This document shows, piece after piece, positions 17,043 to 26,025 of a stretch of 64,000 nucleotides of DNA (its first letter is position 1; the number at the start of each line of letters is the position of its first letter). The notes beneath the pieces were generated by a model. It had not been told where the DNA came from. It saw only the letters and a program-made list of their open reading frames with translations, and searched no databases. The DNA is from DAHUYF01 sp035945115. GTDB taxonomy: Bacteria > Pseudomonadota > Alphaproteobacteria > ATCC43930 > CGMCC-115725. The stretch lies in assembly GCA_035945115.1 (NCBI GenBank), contig DASZAN010000201.1, positions 1 through 64,000 of the forward strand, written 5' to 3'. A program made the translations under genes and the position numbers.

Positions 17043-17969
17043 TTATCTTCTGCGATCGCGCTTCGCGATTGCCTTCCGTAGCGCCGCTGCGTGTTGGCCG
17101 ATGAACTGCCACAGCCGATTCGCGACGGGGCCGTGAGGCCGGTCACGCCGCCGCGCGGCGACGACCTCGCCGGTGCCGCCGCGGAGATATTTGCCGGCAA
17201 TGGAGCGGAGCCGGCCGTCGCGCAATTCCTCGGCGATCATGAAGGTGGGCATATGCCCCCAGCCCATGCCTTGAAGAATGATCTCCTTCTTCATGAGCTG
17301 ATCGCTTACCGTCCAGCTACGCGCACCTTCGACGAGGTAGTAGTCGCGATGCGGCGTGTGGCGCGCCGTGTCGCGAATGACGCATTGCACGTAGTCCCGC
17401 ATCTCCTCCGGCGTGATATCGTTGGAAATCGGAAACGACAAGAATTTGGGCGCAACGACGGGCAGAACCTTCCCGGCAAAGAGATCGATGAAATCGATCC
17501 GCGTGTCGCTCTTGTCGACATGATGGATGATCAGATCCGCCTCGTCGTCGAAGAGCCGCTCCCACGGCCCAGAGATCGCCTCGAAATGGAGATGAAGGCG
17601 CGTCGCCGGGTGATCGACAAAGAAGCGACGGAGCAGCGCGAGGATTTCCGCCGGCGGACAGACGTCGCCGATGACGACGCGGAGCTCGGTCTCCTCGCCC
17701 ATCGCCAACTGGCTCGCGTGATTGCGCAACAAGCTCAGCTCATGGAGGAAGACGCGCGTGCGGCCGTGAAAGGAGCGTCCGGCATCGGTGAGCCGCACCC
17801 GATACCCCTCGCGGTCGAGAAGCTTGAGGCCGAGCTGGCTCTCCAAGTTCTTGATCGCGGTGAAGACCGTCGAGTGCGACCGCCGCAGCCTCTCGGCGCC
17901 GGCTTGGAAGCCGCCTTCGGAAACGACGGCATCGAAGCATTGCAGCTGGTGGAGGGTCAGCGCGTCCAT
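17043..17969 (-). CDS. LysR-family transcriptional regulator
   Basis: A 308-residue LysR-type regulator: N-terminal winged helix-turn-helix (LHQLQCFDAVVSEGGFQAGA...RSHSTVFTAIKNLESQLG), linker helix, then a periplasmic-binding-like effector domain (LRVVIGDVCPPAEIL, HVDKSDTRIDF, VVAPKF). It is divergent from the GST/quinone-reductase cluster beginning at 18067, with 97 bp between the two starts, so by the usual LysR arrangement it probably controls that cluster and itself. The effector is unknown. Part of the intergenic gap could hold its T-N11-A site, but I do not call one. Confidence 0.92.
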   Translation of the reverse strand: MDALTLHQLQCFDAVVSEGGFQAGAERLRRSHSTVFTAIKNLESQLGLKLLDREGYRVRLTDAGRSFHGRTRVFLHELSLLRNHASQLAMGEETELRVVIGDVCPPAEILALLRRFFVDHPATRLHLHFEAISGPWERLFDDEADLIIHHVDKSDTRIDFIDLFAGKVLPVVAPKFLSFPISNDITPEEMRDYVQCVIRDTARHTPHRDYYLVEGARSWTVSDQLMKKEIILQGMGWGHMPTFMIAEELRDGRLRSIAGKYLRGGTGEVVAARRRDRPHGPVANRLWQFIGQHAAALRKAIAKRDRRR

Positions 17970-18066
17970 TGTCGTAATTCCTCACAATGACTGTCGAAAG
18001 TCTGTTCTTTCTATCATGGATGCCAGTGCTACCGTGAGGATCGGGCAGCGTGCGGCGGGGACCACG

Positions 18067-18678
18067 ATGATCGTCGTTTACGGATCGAGCCTGGCGCCGT
18101 CGGTGCGGAAGGTGCTGGCCTTCACCGCCGAGAAAGGGCTCTCCGCAAAGCACTGGCCGCTGGCGCCGCACGACGCCTCCCCGGCGTTCAAGGAAACAAG
18201 CCCCTTCGGCCACATTCCCGGCTTTCGCGACGGTCCGTTCATGCTCTCGGACAGCTCCGCGATCTGTCATTATCTCGAGCGCAAATATCCCGAGCCTGCG
18301 CTGTTTCCGAGTTCCGCCGCCGATTACGGCCGGATGGTCTGGTTCGACCAATTCGCCGACCGCTTTCTCGGCGCGGCCGAGTGCAACGTGGTGATGAACC
18401 GAGTGGTCAAGAACCTGCGTGGCGAGCCGCTCGATCCGGCGGCGGTCGAGCAGGCGCTCACGCGCGACCTGCCGCCGTTGCTCGATTACCTTGAGACCGA
18501 GATCGATGGTCCGTTTCTCGTTGGCGGCGCCTTGAGCCTCGCCGATCTCGCGATTGCCTGCCCCTTTGCCAGTTTGGCGATCGCCGACTACGTGCCGGAC
18601 CCCGGGCGATGGCCGCGACTTCACGCCTATATCGGCAGGATTCTCGACCGCCCTTCGCTCGCGTCGATCCATGACTGA
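18067..18678 (+). CDS. glutathione S-transferase family protein
   Basis: A 203-residue GST: N-terminal thioredoxin-like domain (IVVYGSSLAPSVRKVLAFTAEKG) with SDSSAICHYLE as the glutathione-binding motif, then the all-helical C-terminal domain (LSLADLAIACPFA). The position normally holding a catalytic Ser/Cys reads SLAPSVRK. The ATG at 18067 has GGCGGGGA upstream; an ATG at 18016 lacks a site. It is the first gene of a run of detoxification genes (GST, quinone reductase, two more GST-fold proteins) and divergent from LysR. Substrate unknown. Confidence 0.88.
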   Translation: MIVVYGSSLAPSVRKVLAFTAEKGLSAKHWPLAPHDASPAFKETSPFGHIPGFRDGPFMLSDSSAICHYLERKYPEPALFPSSAADYGRMVWFDQFADRFLGAAECNVVMNRVVKNLRGEPLDPAAVEQALTRDLPPLLDYLETEIDGPFLVGGALSLADLAIACPFASLAIADYVPDPGRWPRLHAYIGRILDRPSLASIHD

Positions 18679-18693
18679 AGGGGCATCAGAAGC

Positions 18694-19662
18694 ATGAAGG
18701 CGGCGGTTTACTACGAGAACGGCGATCCCAATGTCTTCCGTTATGAGGAGGTGCCAGACCCTCAGTGCGGCCCAGGCGACATTCTGATCAAGGTCGCCGC
18801 CATCAGCATCGAAGGGGGCGACACGCTCGCCCGTTGGCGCGGCGCGCTCGCGGCGCGGCCGCACATCGTCGGATACCAGGCAGCGGGCGAGATCATCGCA
18901 GTGGGCGCCGAGGTCACGCATCTCGCAGCGGGCCAGCGCGTCGTCACCGTCGATGTCCGCGGCTCCCACGCCGCGTTGCGCAGCGTGCCGGCGCGCAACG
19001 CCTGGCCCACACCCGATGCCCTCGATACGCGGGCGGCGGCGGCGATCCCCATCAGCTTCGCCACGGCGCATGACGGTCTCTTCGAATTCGGCCGGTTGAA
19101 ACCGGGCGAGACGGTGTTGGTGCAGGCGGGCGCCAGCGGTGTCGGCATTGCGGCCATTCAACTCGCCCATCGCGCCGGCGCCCGGGTGCTGGCGACGGCC
19201 TCAAGTGACGCTCGCTTGGAGCGGCTGATGCGTCTGGAACTCGGCCTCGATCACGGCATCAACTATGCCGGCGAGGATGTCGCGCCCGCAGTGAAACGCT
19301 TGACCGGCGGCAAAGGGGCCGATCTCGTTATCGATCCCGTGGGCGGAGGCACGCTTCAAAGCAGCATCGCCGCGCTCGCCTATCGCGGGCGCGTCTCGTT
19401 GGTAGGCGCCGCCGGGCGCAGCCCAAGCCAGGTGGATGCGGGCGCGCTCATCAACGGCAGCCGTTCGTTGGTCGGCGTCTTGCTTGCCGCCGAAATCGCC
19501 ACCGACCGTGTCCGTAACAACATCCACCGCCTCATCGACCAGGCCGCACAGGGGCTGCTCAAGGTGGTTATCGATCGTGCCTTTCCCCTCGCCGAAGCTG
19601 CCGCGGCGCATGCTTATATCGAAAGCCGCCACGCCGTCGGGCGGGTGCTGCTCATTCCCTAG
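18694..19662 (+). CDS. zinc-independent quinone oxidoreductase (MDR family)
   Basis: A 322-residue medium-chain reductase of the QOR/zeta-crystallin type. It has the GroES-like N-terminal domain (YENGDPNVFRYEEVPDP) and the nucleotide-binding VLVQAGASGVGIAAIQLA, and it lacks the zinc-ligand cysteines of alcohol dehydrogenases. The family reduces quinones or enones with NADPH. It starts 15 bp after the GST stop, so it is cotranscribed with it. Its presence next to GSTs fits handling of electrophilic or quinonoid compounds. Confidence 0.92.
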   Translation: MKAAVYYENGDPNVFRYEEVPDPQCGPGDILIKVAAISIEGGDTLARWRGALAARPHIVGYQAAGEIIAVGAEVTHLAAGQRVVTVDVRGSHAALRSVPARNAWPTPDALDTRAAAAIPISFATAHDGLFEFGRLKPGETVLVQAGASGVGIAAIQLAHRAGARVLATASSDARLERLMRLELGLDHGINYAGEDVAPAVKRLTGGKGADLVIDPVGGGTLQSSIAALAYRGRVSLVGAAGRSPSQVDAGALINGSRSLVGVLLAAEIATDRVRNNIHRLIDQAAQGLLKVVIDRAFPLAEAAAAHAYIESRHAVGRVLLIP

Positions 19663-19761
19663 TATGTCCGAAATTCAGACAATGCTTGTCCAAATTATGT
19701 TCTTTTTCTGGAGAAGCCAAGCCCTAGGCTGACTGCACCCCAGAGGCCATCGAGGTGCATC

Positions 19762-20565
19762 ATGCAGGCCAATGTTGTCTCCCGAAGCGGCGCAGCGCGC
19801 GATCCCACCGCCCCGGCGGGCGCCGTTCGCAATACGTCCGCAGTCAAGGCCAGCACCATTACGCTCCATCGCTTCGGGCCGTTTCTCGGCGCCCCCGATT
19901 CAAGCCCGTTTGTCATCAAGGCCATGGTCCTGCTGAAGCTCGCCGGACTGACCTTTCGCGACGTGCAGGGCAATCCGCTGAAGGCGCCCAAGAAGCTCCT
20001 CCCCTATATCGAAGACGAGGGCGTGACCGTCGCCGATTCGACGCTGATTCGCCGCCACATCGAGCGGAAATATGGTTTCGACTTCGACGCGGCGCTCAGC
20101 CCCGAGCAGAAGGCAGTCGCCTGGGCCGTCGAGCGCATGTGCGAAGATCATCTCTATTTCGCCATGCTCGAGGAGCGCTGGCTCGACCGTGCCACCTTCA
20201 AGAAGGGGGTGGGCACGATGTTCGGCGTATTGCCGGCGCCGTTGCGGCCGATCGCCAAGGTCATGCTGCGCCGCGCCAACGCTGCGCGTCTCCATGGCCA
20301 TGGTCTCGGCCGCCACAGCAAGAACGACATCGCCATGCTCGGGACCCGCGACATCGATGCGCTCGCGGCGCTCATCGGCGACAAGCCCTATCTCATGGGC
20401 GAGAAGCCCTGTGGCAGCGATGCCTTCGTCTTCGGCATCGTCTCCTCGATCCTGACCCCGCCGCTCGACGGCGCGCTGCGCACGGCGATGCAAAAGCACG
20501 CCAATCTCGTCGCTTACCGCGACCGGTTGACGCGCCATCTCTTCCCCGACCTTGCGGGCAGCTGA
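19762..20565 (+). CDS. metaxin/FAXC-like glutathione S-transferase-fold protein
   Basis: A 267-residue protein with an N-terminal extension of ~30 residues, a thioredoxin-like domain (ITLHRFGPFLGAPDSSPFVIKAMVLLKLAGL...LPYIEDEGVTVADSTLIRRHIE) and a helical domain (RDIDALAALIGDKPYLMGEKPCGSDAFVFG). This combination is typical of the metaxin/'failed axon connections' GST branch that is common in proteobacteria. In some relatives glutathione binding is doubtful. A catalytic activity is not established. It is preceded by a 99-bp gap after the quinone reductase and followed after 15 bp by another GST. Confidence 0.82.
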   Translation: MQANVVSRSGAARDPTAPAGAVRNTSAVKASTITLHRFGPFLGAPDSSPFVIKAMVLLKLAGLTFRDVQGNPLKAPKKLLPYIEDEGVTVADSTLIRRHIERKYGFDFDAALSPEQKAVAWAVERMCEDHLYFAMLEERWLDRATFKKGVGTMFGVLPAPLRPIAKVMLRRANAARLHGHGLGRHSKNDIAMLGTRDIDALAALIGDKPYLMGEKPCGSDAFVFGIVSSILTPPLDGALRTAMQKHANLVAYRDRLTRHLFPDLAGS

Positions 20566-20580
20566 GGCAAGAGAACGCCG

Positions 20581-21267
20581 ATGATCGAACTTTATACGGC
20601 GCCCACGCCCAATGGGTGGAAGGTGTCGATCGCCCTCGAGGAGCTCGGCCTCGCTTATTCCGCGCGTCTCATCGACATCCTCAACGGTGTGCAAAAGGAA
20701 CCGTGGTTCCTCGCCATCAATCCCAATGGCCGCATTCCCGCGATCATCGACCGTGGCGCCGCTGATTTCGCCGTCTTCGAGTCTGGAGCCATCCTCATCT
20801 ACCTCGCCGAAAAGACGAGACGGCTCATGCCGAGCGACGCCAAGGGACGCTCGCTCGTGCTGCAGTGGCTCATGTTCCAGATGGGCGGCGTCGGGCCAAT
20901 GATGGGCCAGGCGAACGTTTTCTTCCGCTACTTCCCCGAGAAGATCGCGCCGGCAATCGAGCGCTACCAAAACGAGGTGAAGCGACTCTTCGGCGTGCTC
21001 GACGGTCGTCTTAGGGATCACGAATACCTCGCCGGCAATTACTCGATCGCCGATATCGCCAACTGGTCGTGGGTGCGTACGCACAACTGGTCGGGCGTCG
21101 CGATCGATGATTTGCCGCATTTGCAGCGCTGGCTCGACGCGATCGCGACACGGCCGGCGGCACAGAAAGGAATCACCGTGCCCTTCGAGATCAAGACGAT
21201 GGATCACGGCGAAGGCGAGGAGGCGGAGCAGCTCGCCGTCGAAATCCGCCGCATGGTGCTGCGCTAA
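20581..21267 (+). CDS. glutathione S-transferase (YfcG/YghU-like, Nu class)
   Basis: A 228-residue GST. The N-terminus reads IELYTAPTPNGWKVSIALEE, with the TPNGWK signature of YfcG/YghU-type proteins, which have disulfide-bond reductase activity. NPNGRIPAI and FESGAILIYLAEK bind glutathione, and the C-terminal domain has YSIADIANWSWV. Glutathione-dependent disulfide reduction in the cytoplasm is the likely role. It is coupled to the GST-fold gene upstream (15-bp gap) and to a DUF2147 gene downstream (11-bp gap). Confidence 0.9.
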   Translation: MIELYTAPTPNGWKVSIALEELGLAYSARLIDILNGVQKEPWFLAINPNGRIPAIIDRGAADFAVFESGAILIYLAEKTRRLMPSDAKGRSLVLQWLMFQMGGVGPMMGQANVFFRYFPEKIAPAIERYQNEVKRLFGVLDGRLRDHEYLAGNYSIADIANWSWVRTHNWSGVAIDDLPHLQRWLDAIATRPAAQKGITVPFEIKTMDHGEGEEAEQLAVEIRRMVLR

Positions 21268-21278
21268 GGGAGGTTGCG

Positions 21279-21758
21279 ATGAAAAGCTCGATGATTGCGC
21301 GGCGTGGACTCGCCGCGCTGGCAATCGCCGCGCCGCTCGCGTTCGTGCCGGCCGCCGCGCGCGCCGGCGATATTGCCGGGCTTTGGCTTGTCGAAGCCAA
21401 GGACGCCGTGATCGACATTGCACCCTGCGGCGAGCGATTGTGCGGCGCTGTTGTCTGGCTCAAAGAGCCGCGCCCCAACGGCCAGGTTCGCCTCGACGAC
21501 AAGAATCCCGACCCGGCGCTGCGCGCACGCCCGGTTTGTGGCTTGCGACTCCTCTACGACTTCAAGGCGTCGGGCGAGAATGAATGGGAGGACGGCCACA
21601 TCTACAGTGCCGATGAGGGAGCAACATATGCGGCCAAGATGGCGCTCCTCGACGCGAACACGCTCAAAGTCAGAGGATTCGTCGGCATTTCCCTGTTCGG
21701 AAAATCTCAGGTCTGGACCCGCGCGGCAGCGGACACCCCGCGGTGCGCCACCGCGTGA
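21279..21758 (+). CDS. DUF2147 exported protein
   Basis: A 159-residue protein with an N-terminal signal peptide (hydrophobic LAALAIAAPLAFVPAAARA, cleavage near residue 29) and the DUF2147 domain: GLWLVEAKDAVIDIAPCGERLCG, LYDFKA...NEWEDGHIYSADEGATY and LKVRGFVG. The domain is a small beta-barrel in the periplasm with an unknown ligand. Two cysteines in CGERLCG probably form a disulfide. It follows the GST genes by 11 bp and precedes another exported protein by 7 bp, so it belongs to the same transcription unit. Confidence 0.88.
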   Translation: MKSSMIARRGLAALAIAAPLAFVPAAARAGDIAGLWLVEAKDAVIDIAPCGERLCGAVVWLKEPRPNGQVRLDDKNPDPALRARPVCGLRLLYDFKASGENEWEDGHIYSADEGATYAAKMALLDANTLKVRGFVGISLFGKSQVWTRAAADTPRCATA

Positions 21759-21765
21759 GCCGGTG

Positions 21766-22230
21766 ATGTTCCTGATCGCGGCGCGCGGCGCGTGGGCGGT
21801 GCTGCTGCTCGCTGGTGCGCTCTGGCTGCTACCGCCGGTACATGCACAAGCGGAAGAGAGCGCTCTTGCGCGCGAGATTGGCGCCATTCACGCGCGCTAT
21901 CTTTTCGCCTTCAACCATCGCGATGCGGCGGCGCTTGCCGCGCTTTTCGCCGAAGACGGTCTCTTCATCGATCCGGCGGGCAAAGCGACGAAAGGTCGCG
22001 CAGCCATCGAAGCCATGTTCGCTCAGGGCTTCGGTGATGCCGATCTCTCGCTCGAGGCCAATGCCGATGAAGTGGGTGCGCTCGGCGACGGCGGCTGGGA
22101 GGTGGGTCATGGCGCGCAAACCACGAGGAGCGCCGGCGCGACCGAGCGCCTTCCCCTGCACTATGTGGCGCTCTTCCAGCGCCACGGCGGCGCGCTGAGC
22201 CTACAACTCGTGAGTGTCGGCGCCGAATGA
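21766..22230 (+). CDS. exported SnoaL/NTF2-like protein
   Basis: A 154-residue protein beginning with a signal peptide (WAVLLLAGALWLLPPVHAQA, cleavage around residue 29). The mature part is an NTF2-like cone: an N-terminal helix (EIGAIHARYLFAFNHRDAAALAALFAEDG), GRAAIEAMFAQGF, and a strand region ending HYVALFQRHGG. SgcJ/SnoaL relatives include enzymes and binding proteins, so activity is unassigned. The stop overlaps the start of the PNPOx-like gene by 4 bp (ATGA), indicating coupling. Confidence 0.8.
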   Translation: MFLIAARGAWAVLLLAGALWLLPPVHAQAEESALAREIGAIHARYLFAFNHRDAAALAALFAEDGLFIDPAGKATKGRAAIEAMFAQGFGDADLSLEANADEVGALGDGGWEVGHGAQTTRSAGATERLPLHYVALFQRHGGALSLQLVSVGAE

Positions 22231-23171
22231 CCTGGCCGCATCCGGCCTCGCCCTTCCACCCGGGCGAGCGCATGATCCAGCGCCGGCTCGGCGTGCGCGA
22301 GCGCGTCGAAGAAGGTGGACGTCGCCTCATCCGCGACTTTCTTCGCGACGAGCACCGCGATTTCTACGCCGGCCTTCCGTTTCTTGTCCTGGGTTCGATC
22401 GATGCCGAGGGGTGGCCCTCAGTATCCATCGCCTACGGCAAACCCGGCTTTGCTTCGTCGCCTCACGCGAAGGCGCTCGTCATCTCGATCGACTCCCGAT
22501 CCGCCATGCCGGCGGTCAAGGTGCTCGCAACCGGCGTCGATGTCGGCATCCTCGGCATCGACCTCGCGACGCGCCGCCGCAATCGCCTCAACGGCATTGT
22601 CTCTGCAATTCGCGAGGACACGATCGAGGTCACGATCGTTCAAGCGTACGACAAGTGTACGAAATATATCGCGGTGCGGGAATGGTTTGAGGCGCCACCC
22701 TCTCCGACCACATTCGTCTGCGAAAGCAATTCACTCGGCGATCTCGAGCAGGCGATCGTCACAGCCGCCGACACCTTCTTCATCGCCAGCGCTCTCGGCC
22801 GCGCTCGCGACGACCCGAGCTACGGCGTTGACGCTTCCCATCGCGGCGGCGCGCCCGGATTCGTCCGCATCGACGACGCGCGCACGCTCACCGTACCGGA
22901 TTTCATCGGCAACTTCGCCTTCAACACGCTCGGCAATCTGCTGCTCGAACCGCGCTGCGGCTTGCTGTTCCTCGACTTCGCCACCGGGACCACCGTCGAG
23001 ATCGCTGCCGAAGCCGAAATTCTTTGGGGAGGGCCGGAGGTTGTGGCGATCGACGGCGCACAACGGCTGCTGCGATTTCACCTGAGGTATGTTCGGCGCT
23101 CGGAAGGTGCGGTTCCGCTCCGCTGGACTCTTGCGGCAGTTCAGTCCGACAGCGCCTCGACGACGCGGTAG
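22227..23171 (+). CDS. flavin-binding PNPOx-like (split-barrel) protein
   Basis: A 314-residue protein of the pyridoxamine-phosphate-oxidase-like split-barrel superfamily with two related halves: LPFLVLGSIDAEGWPSVSIAYGKPGF...ALVISI in the first, and ADTFFIASALG...GAPGFVRIDD...TLTVPDFIGN...LGNLLLEPRCGLLFLDFATG in the second. Such proteins bind FMN or F420 and reduce small substrates. The gene starts within the stop of the preceding exported-protein gene (ATGA). Its last 31 bp overlap, tail to tail, the ligase-like gene on the other strand. Substrate unknown. Confidence 0.85.
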   Translation: MTWPHPASPFHPGERMIQRRLGVRERVEEGGRRLIRDFLRDEHRDFYAGLPFLVLGSIDAEGWPSVSIAYGKPGFASSPHAKALVISIDSRSAMPAVKVLATGVDVGILGIDLATRRRNRLNGIVSAIREDTIEVTIVQAYDKCTKYIAVREWFEAPPSPTTFVCESNSLGDLEQAIVTAADTFFIASALGRARDDPSYGVDASHRGGAPGFVRIDDARTLTVPDFIGNFAFNTLGNLLLEPRCGLLFLDFATGTTVEIAAEAEILWGGPEVVAIDGAQRLLRFHLRYVRRSEGAVPLRWTLAAVQSDSASTTR

Positions 23172-24559
23172 TGCCGAGGAATTTTGTACTTCGCCAGGCG
23201 CACCCGTAGTGCGTCGGCAACGCGTTTCAGCGCGCCATCGGCGTCGGCTGCCGCCTCGCTCGCAAGCACGACATCGGCAACGAGCGTCGTGCCCCACTTC
23301 TCGTCTGCTTCGCCCCTAACGCGCGCCGCGGCGATACCGCTTACGGCGAGGATCGCCGCTTCGATCTCGGCGGGATAGACGTGATAGCCCGTGTTGATCA
23401 TTCGGTCGAGCCGGCCGCGGTAGAATAGATAGCCATCGCGGTCGCGGTACATAATGTCGCCAAGCGAGCACCAGCCGTGGGGATCCGTGTATTCGCCGAC
23501 CGTCATCTCGCCGGCGATGAGGAGCTCGCCGCAATCGGCCGCCGCGTCAGTGGGCCGCAATTTGACCTTGACCTGTTCGATGGGCCGACCGCAGCTCGAC
23601 GCCAGCCGATCATCGCCCGCAAGGATGGCGCGATGCTCGTCGATGCCGAGCGTCGCGATCGGCCAACCGCCCTCGATCCGCCCATAGCCTTGGGTGAGAA
23701 TGGGGCCGAAGCGGCGCATTGTGCGGCGGATTTCCTCGGCCGCCACCGGCGCGCCGCCATAGATGAGATGCTTGAGCGAGGCGCCGCCTCCTGGCCGCTC
23801 CAACGCGGTGTCGACGAGGCGCGCCATCATCGGCGGCACGAGCACGGTGGTGGTGACGCCAAAGCGGTCGATCGCATCGAGAATGCGAGCGGCATCGAAA
23901 GCGTCGGCCAACACTTGCGGCCGGCCCATCTCCAGGAACGGGAAGGTGCCGACGAAGCCAGTGCCGTGCATGATCTGTTGAGCCGCGAGAAAGCATTCCT
24001 CGGCCTCATGCCAGCGCCCATACCGGCCGGATCGGTAGAGCGCGACGTTGGTGCGCATGGTGGCGCGCCAATTGGCGTAGGAGACGGGTATGCCGAAGAG
24101 CCGTCCGTGCTCGACCGCACGCGGATAGAGCAGGAGCGTCCGATCATCCTCAACGACCTTGTTGGGCCAGGTCGGCGCGCCCGAGAGCGGTACCCCGTCA
24201 TCGTGAATGAGCGCGTCAGCGAGTAAAGGCGCATGCGCACGATCGGCCAACACCACGTCGACGCCGGCCGCGGCGAAGACGGCGCCCGCCTCCGCCGCCG
24301 GCGCGTGGGGATCGACCGGCACGCGCGTGCCGCCGATCCACTCGACGGCGAGGAACGCCTCGACCGCGGCCAAGCTGTTGCGGTACCACAGGCCGATCTT
24401 GGCGTCGTCGCAGCCGCGAGCGAGAAGCGCGCCCGCGAGGCGATCGACGTTGTCAAGAATCTGTTGGCCGGTGCGCGTTCCCCCCGCCAGGTCGCCGAGC
24501 AGCACGCGATCGCTGGCGGCGATGAGTGCTTCGCGGAGATCGACGCCGGCACGGATCAT
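23141..24559 (-). CDS. degenerate AMP-binding (acyl-CoA synthetase-like) protein
   Basis: A 472-residue member of the ANL superfamily. The A5 motif (QGYGRIEGGWP) and A7/A8 (CSLGDIMYRDRDGYLFYRGRLDRMINTG) are clear. The P-loop (A3) is not: where YSSGTTGRPKG is expected the protein reads LLLYPRAVEHGRLFGIPVS. The C-terminus stops at RVVEALSD, before the usual PxTxxGKxxR that carries the catalytic A10 lysine. It probably cannot adenylate in the standard way. It follows a broken AMP-binding gene by 14 bp on the same strand, which suggests a decaying pair. It overlaps the convergent PNPOx-like gene by 31 bp. Confidence 0.8.
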   Translation of the reverse strand: MIRAGVDLREALIAASDRVLLGDLAGGTRTGQQILDNVDRLAGALLARGCDDAKIGLWYRNSLAAVEAFLAVEWIGGTRVPVDPHAPAAEAGAVFAAAGVDVVLADRAHAPLLADALIHDDGVPLSGAPTWPNKVVEDDRTLLLYPRAVEHGRLFGIPVSYANWRATMRTNVALYRSGRYGRWHEAEECFLAAQQIMHGTGFVGTFPFLEMGRPQVLADAFDAARILDAIDRFGVTTTVLVPPMMARLVDTALERPGGGASLKHLIYGGAPVAAEEIRRTMRRFGPILTQGYGRIEGGWPIATLGIDEHRAILAGDDRLASSCGRPIEQVKVKLRPTDAAADCGELLIAGEMTVGEYTDPHGWCSLGDIMYRDRDGYLFYRGRLDRMINTGYHVYPAEIEAAILAVSGIAAARVRGEADEKWGTTLVADVVLASEAAADADGALKRVADALRVRLAKYKIPRHYRVVEALSD

Positions 24560-24573
24560 CGCACGCCGCCCCT

Positions 24574-25808
24574 TCAGCGCGACTCGGACAAGCGCTTTTG
24601 CAGCTCCTCGCGCTGTACCTTGGCGCCGCCCAGCACGGTCGGCAGCTCGTCAACGATGACGATGCGCTGCGGAACCTCGCGCGATGATAGGCCAGGAAGC
24701 GCCGCGTCAAGTATCGCGCGATCGAGGCCTGCCGTTGCCGTGATCCCGGGCTTGAGCAAGACGCCGGCCACCACCTGCTGCGCGCCGGGCTTACCCAATC
24801 CGACAACGCCGCATTGCACCACCGCGCCATGGCGCAGCAACGCGGATTCGACAATATGCGGATAAACAATGCCGGCGGCGGTCTCGATGCGGTCCTTGGC
24901 GCGGTCGAGGTAGTAGAGAAAGCCGTCGTCGTCGATGTAGCCATACGCCGCAAGCGATGCGCAACGCCGCCGCGCGCGCCGATCACCTCGAGCAGCGGCG
25001 GCAGCATTGGACCCGGCACGAACATGCCGGTCACGCCTTCGGCGACGATCGTCTCCACGATTCGCACCGGATCGAAAACCGCATCGTCGAGCACGATGTT
25101 CTTCGCGCCGCGGAGCATGTAGGGCATCATCGTCTGCGCGCCGCTCGCCCATTGCAGCGCGTGAATATGCAGGTTCACGTCATCGGGGCCGACCGCCGGG
25201 ACGGTGCGGCCGAAGGTGTCGAGATGCTCGAGGTTGTTGACGATGAGCGCGTGCCACGCACGGTGCGTTACCACCCACGGCTTGGGAAAGCCGGTGGTGC
25301 CGGTGGTGAACTGGATGGCGCAGATCGTTTCATCGTCGACGTCGCAGGCGGGATCATCGCCCTCGCCTCGCGCAACGACCGCGTCGTAAGGGATGGCCCA
25401 GCTCGGGACTTCCGGGCCGATCGCGACGAAATGCTGAACCGACTTCATTTCGGAGCGGTACGGCTCCAGCTTTGGCGCAAAGCGGGCATCGAAGAATAGG
25501 GCGACGGCACCCACGTCGCTGAGCGTCCGCGCATGGATTGCCATGTCGAAATGCGTGTGCAGCGCGACGCGCACGAGGCCGGCGCGCTCCAACCCCAGCC
25601 ATAGTTCGACGACCTCGATGCGATTGTGCGATAAGACGGCGACCCTCTCGCCGCGATCGATGCCGAGGCGCAACGCGCCGGAGCCGATGCGATTGGCGGC
25701 CGTGCGCAGCTCCGCGTAGGTGGGTGAGCGATCGCCGGATTGCACGGCGACTCGGTCGCGGAATTTCGTTGCCGCACGGCTGAAGTGGCCACCCGCTTCG
25801 ATCTGCAT
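24574..25808 (-). pseudogene. AMP-binding acyl-CoA ligase, internal deletion with frameshift
   Basis: From the ATG at 25808 (GGGAGG ribosome binding site), one frame reads a normal ligase N-terminus and P-loop (FTTGTTGFPKPWVVTH) up to LLEVIGARGGVA near 24965. From there only a different frame continues, with YGYIDDDGFLYYLDRAKDRI, the C-terminal domain and VLGGAKVQREELQKR ending at 24574. The stretch normally between these (A5 YGSTE, about 100 residues) is absent. This is therefore a deletion that also shifts frame, not a simple indel. The joined remnant is about 410 residues against ~520 for the family. In the first frame translation would run on through the neighbouring gene without homology. 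Confidence 0.85.
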
Positions 25809-26025
25809 TGGCACCTCCCTGACGTCGGCGCCTTCGCCTTTTTTGATGCTGTTGCCGACGCGGACGCGTACCCAGCCTAAGGTCGCGTCGTCAGAGAAAA
25901 AGAATAAAGTTTCGAAAGAGATTGTCTGCCACGCCGACAAGGGTGGGGCGGCAACTCGCAGAGGCAACTCGAAACAGCAAGTCGACGCGATGGGCGTATT
26001 GTGGAGTATTGACTGCCAAGAGCCA

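Noticed and set aside
19663..19761. Repeated TGTCC/GACAA words as an operator ahead of the metaxin-like GST
   Set aside because: The words are short, the spacing is irregular and the symmetry is weak, so no site is claimed.
24453..25967. A 504-codon minus-strand frame read as one intact ligase
   Set aside because: Homology stops near 24965 and the following residues are a Ser/Arg/Pro-rich out-of-frame translation. The true C-terminal half is in another frame.
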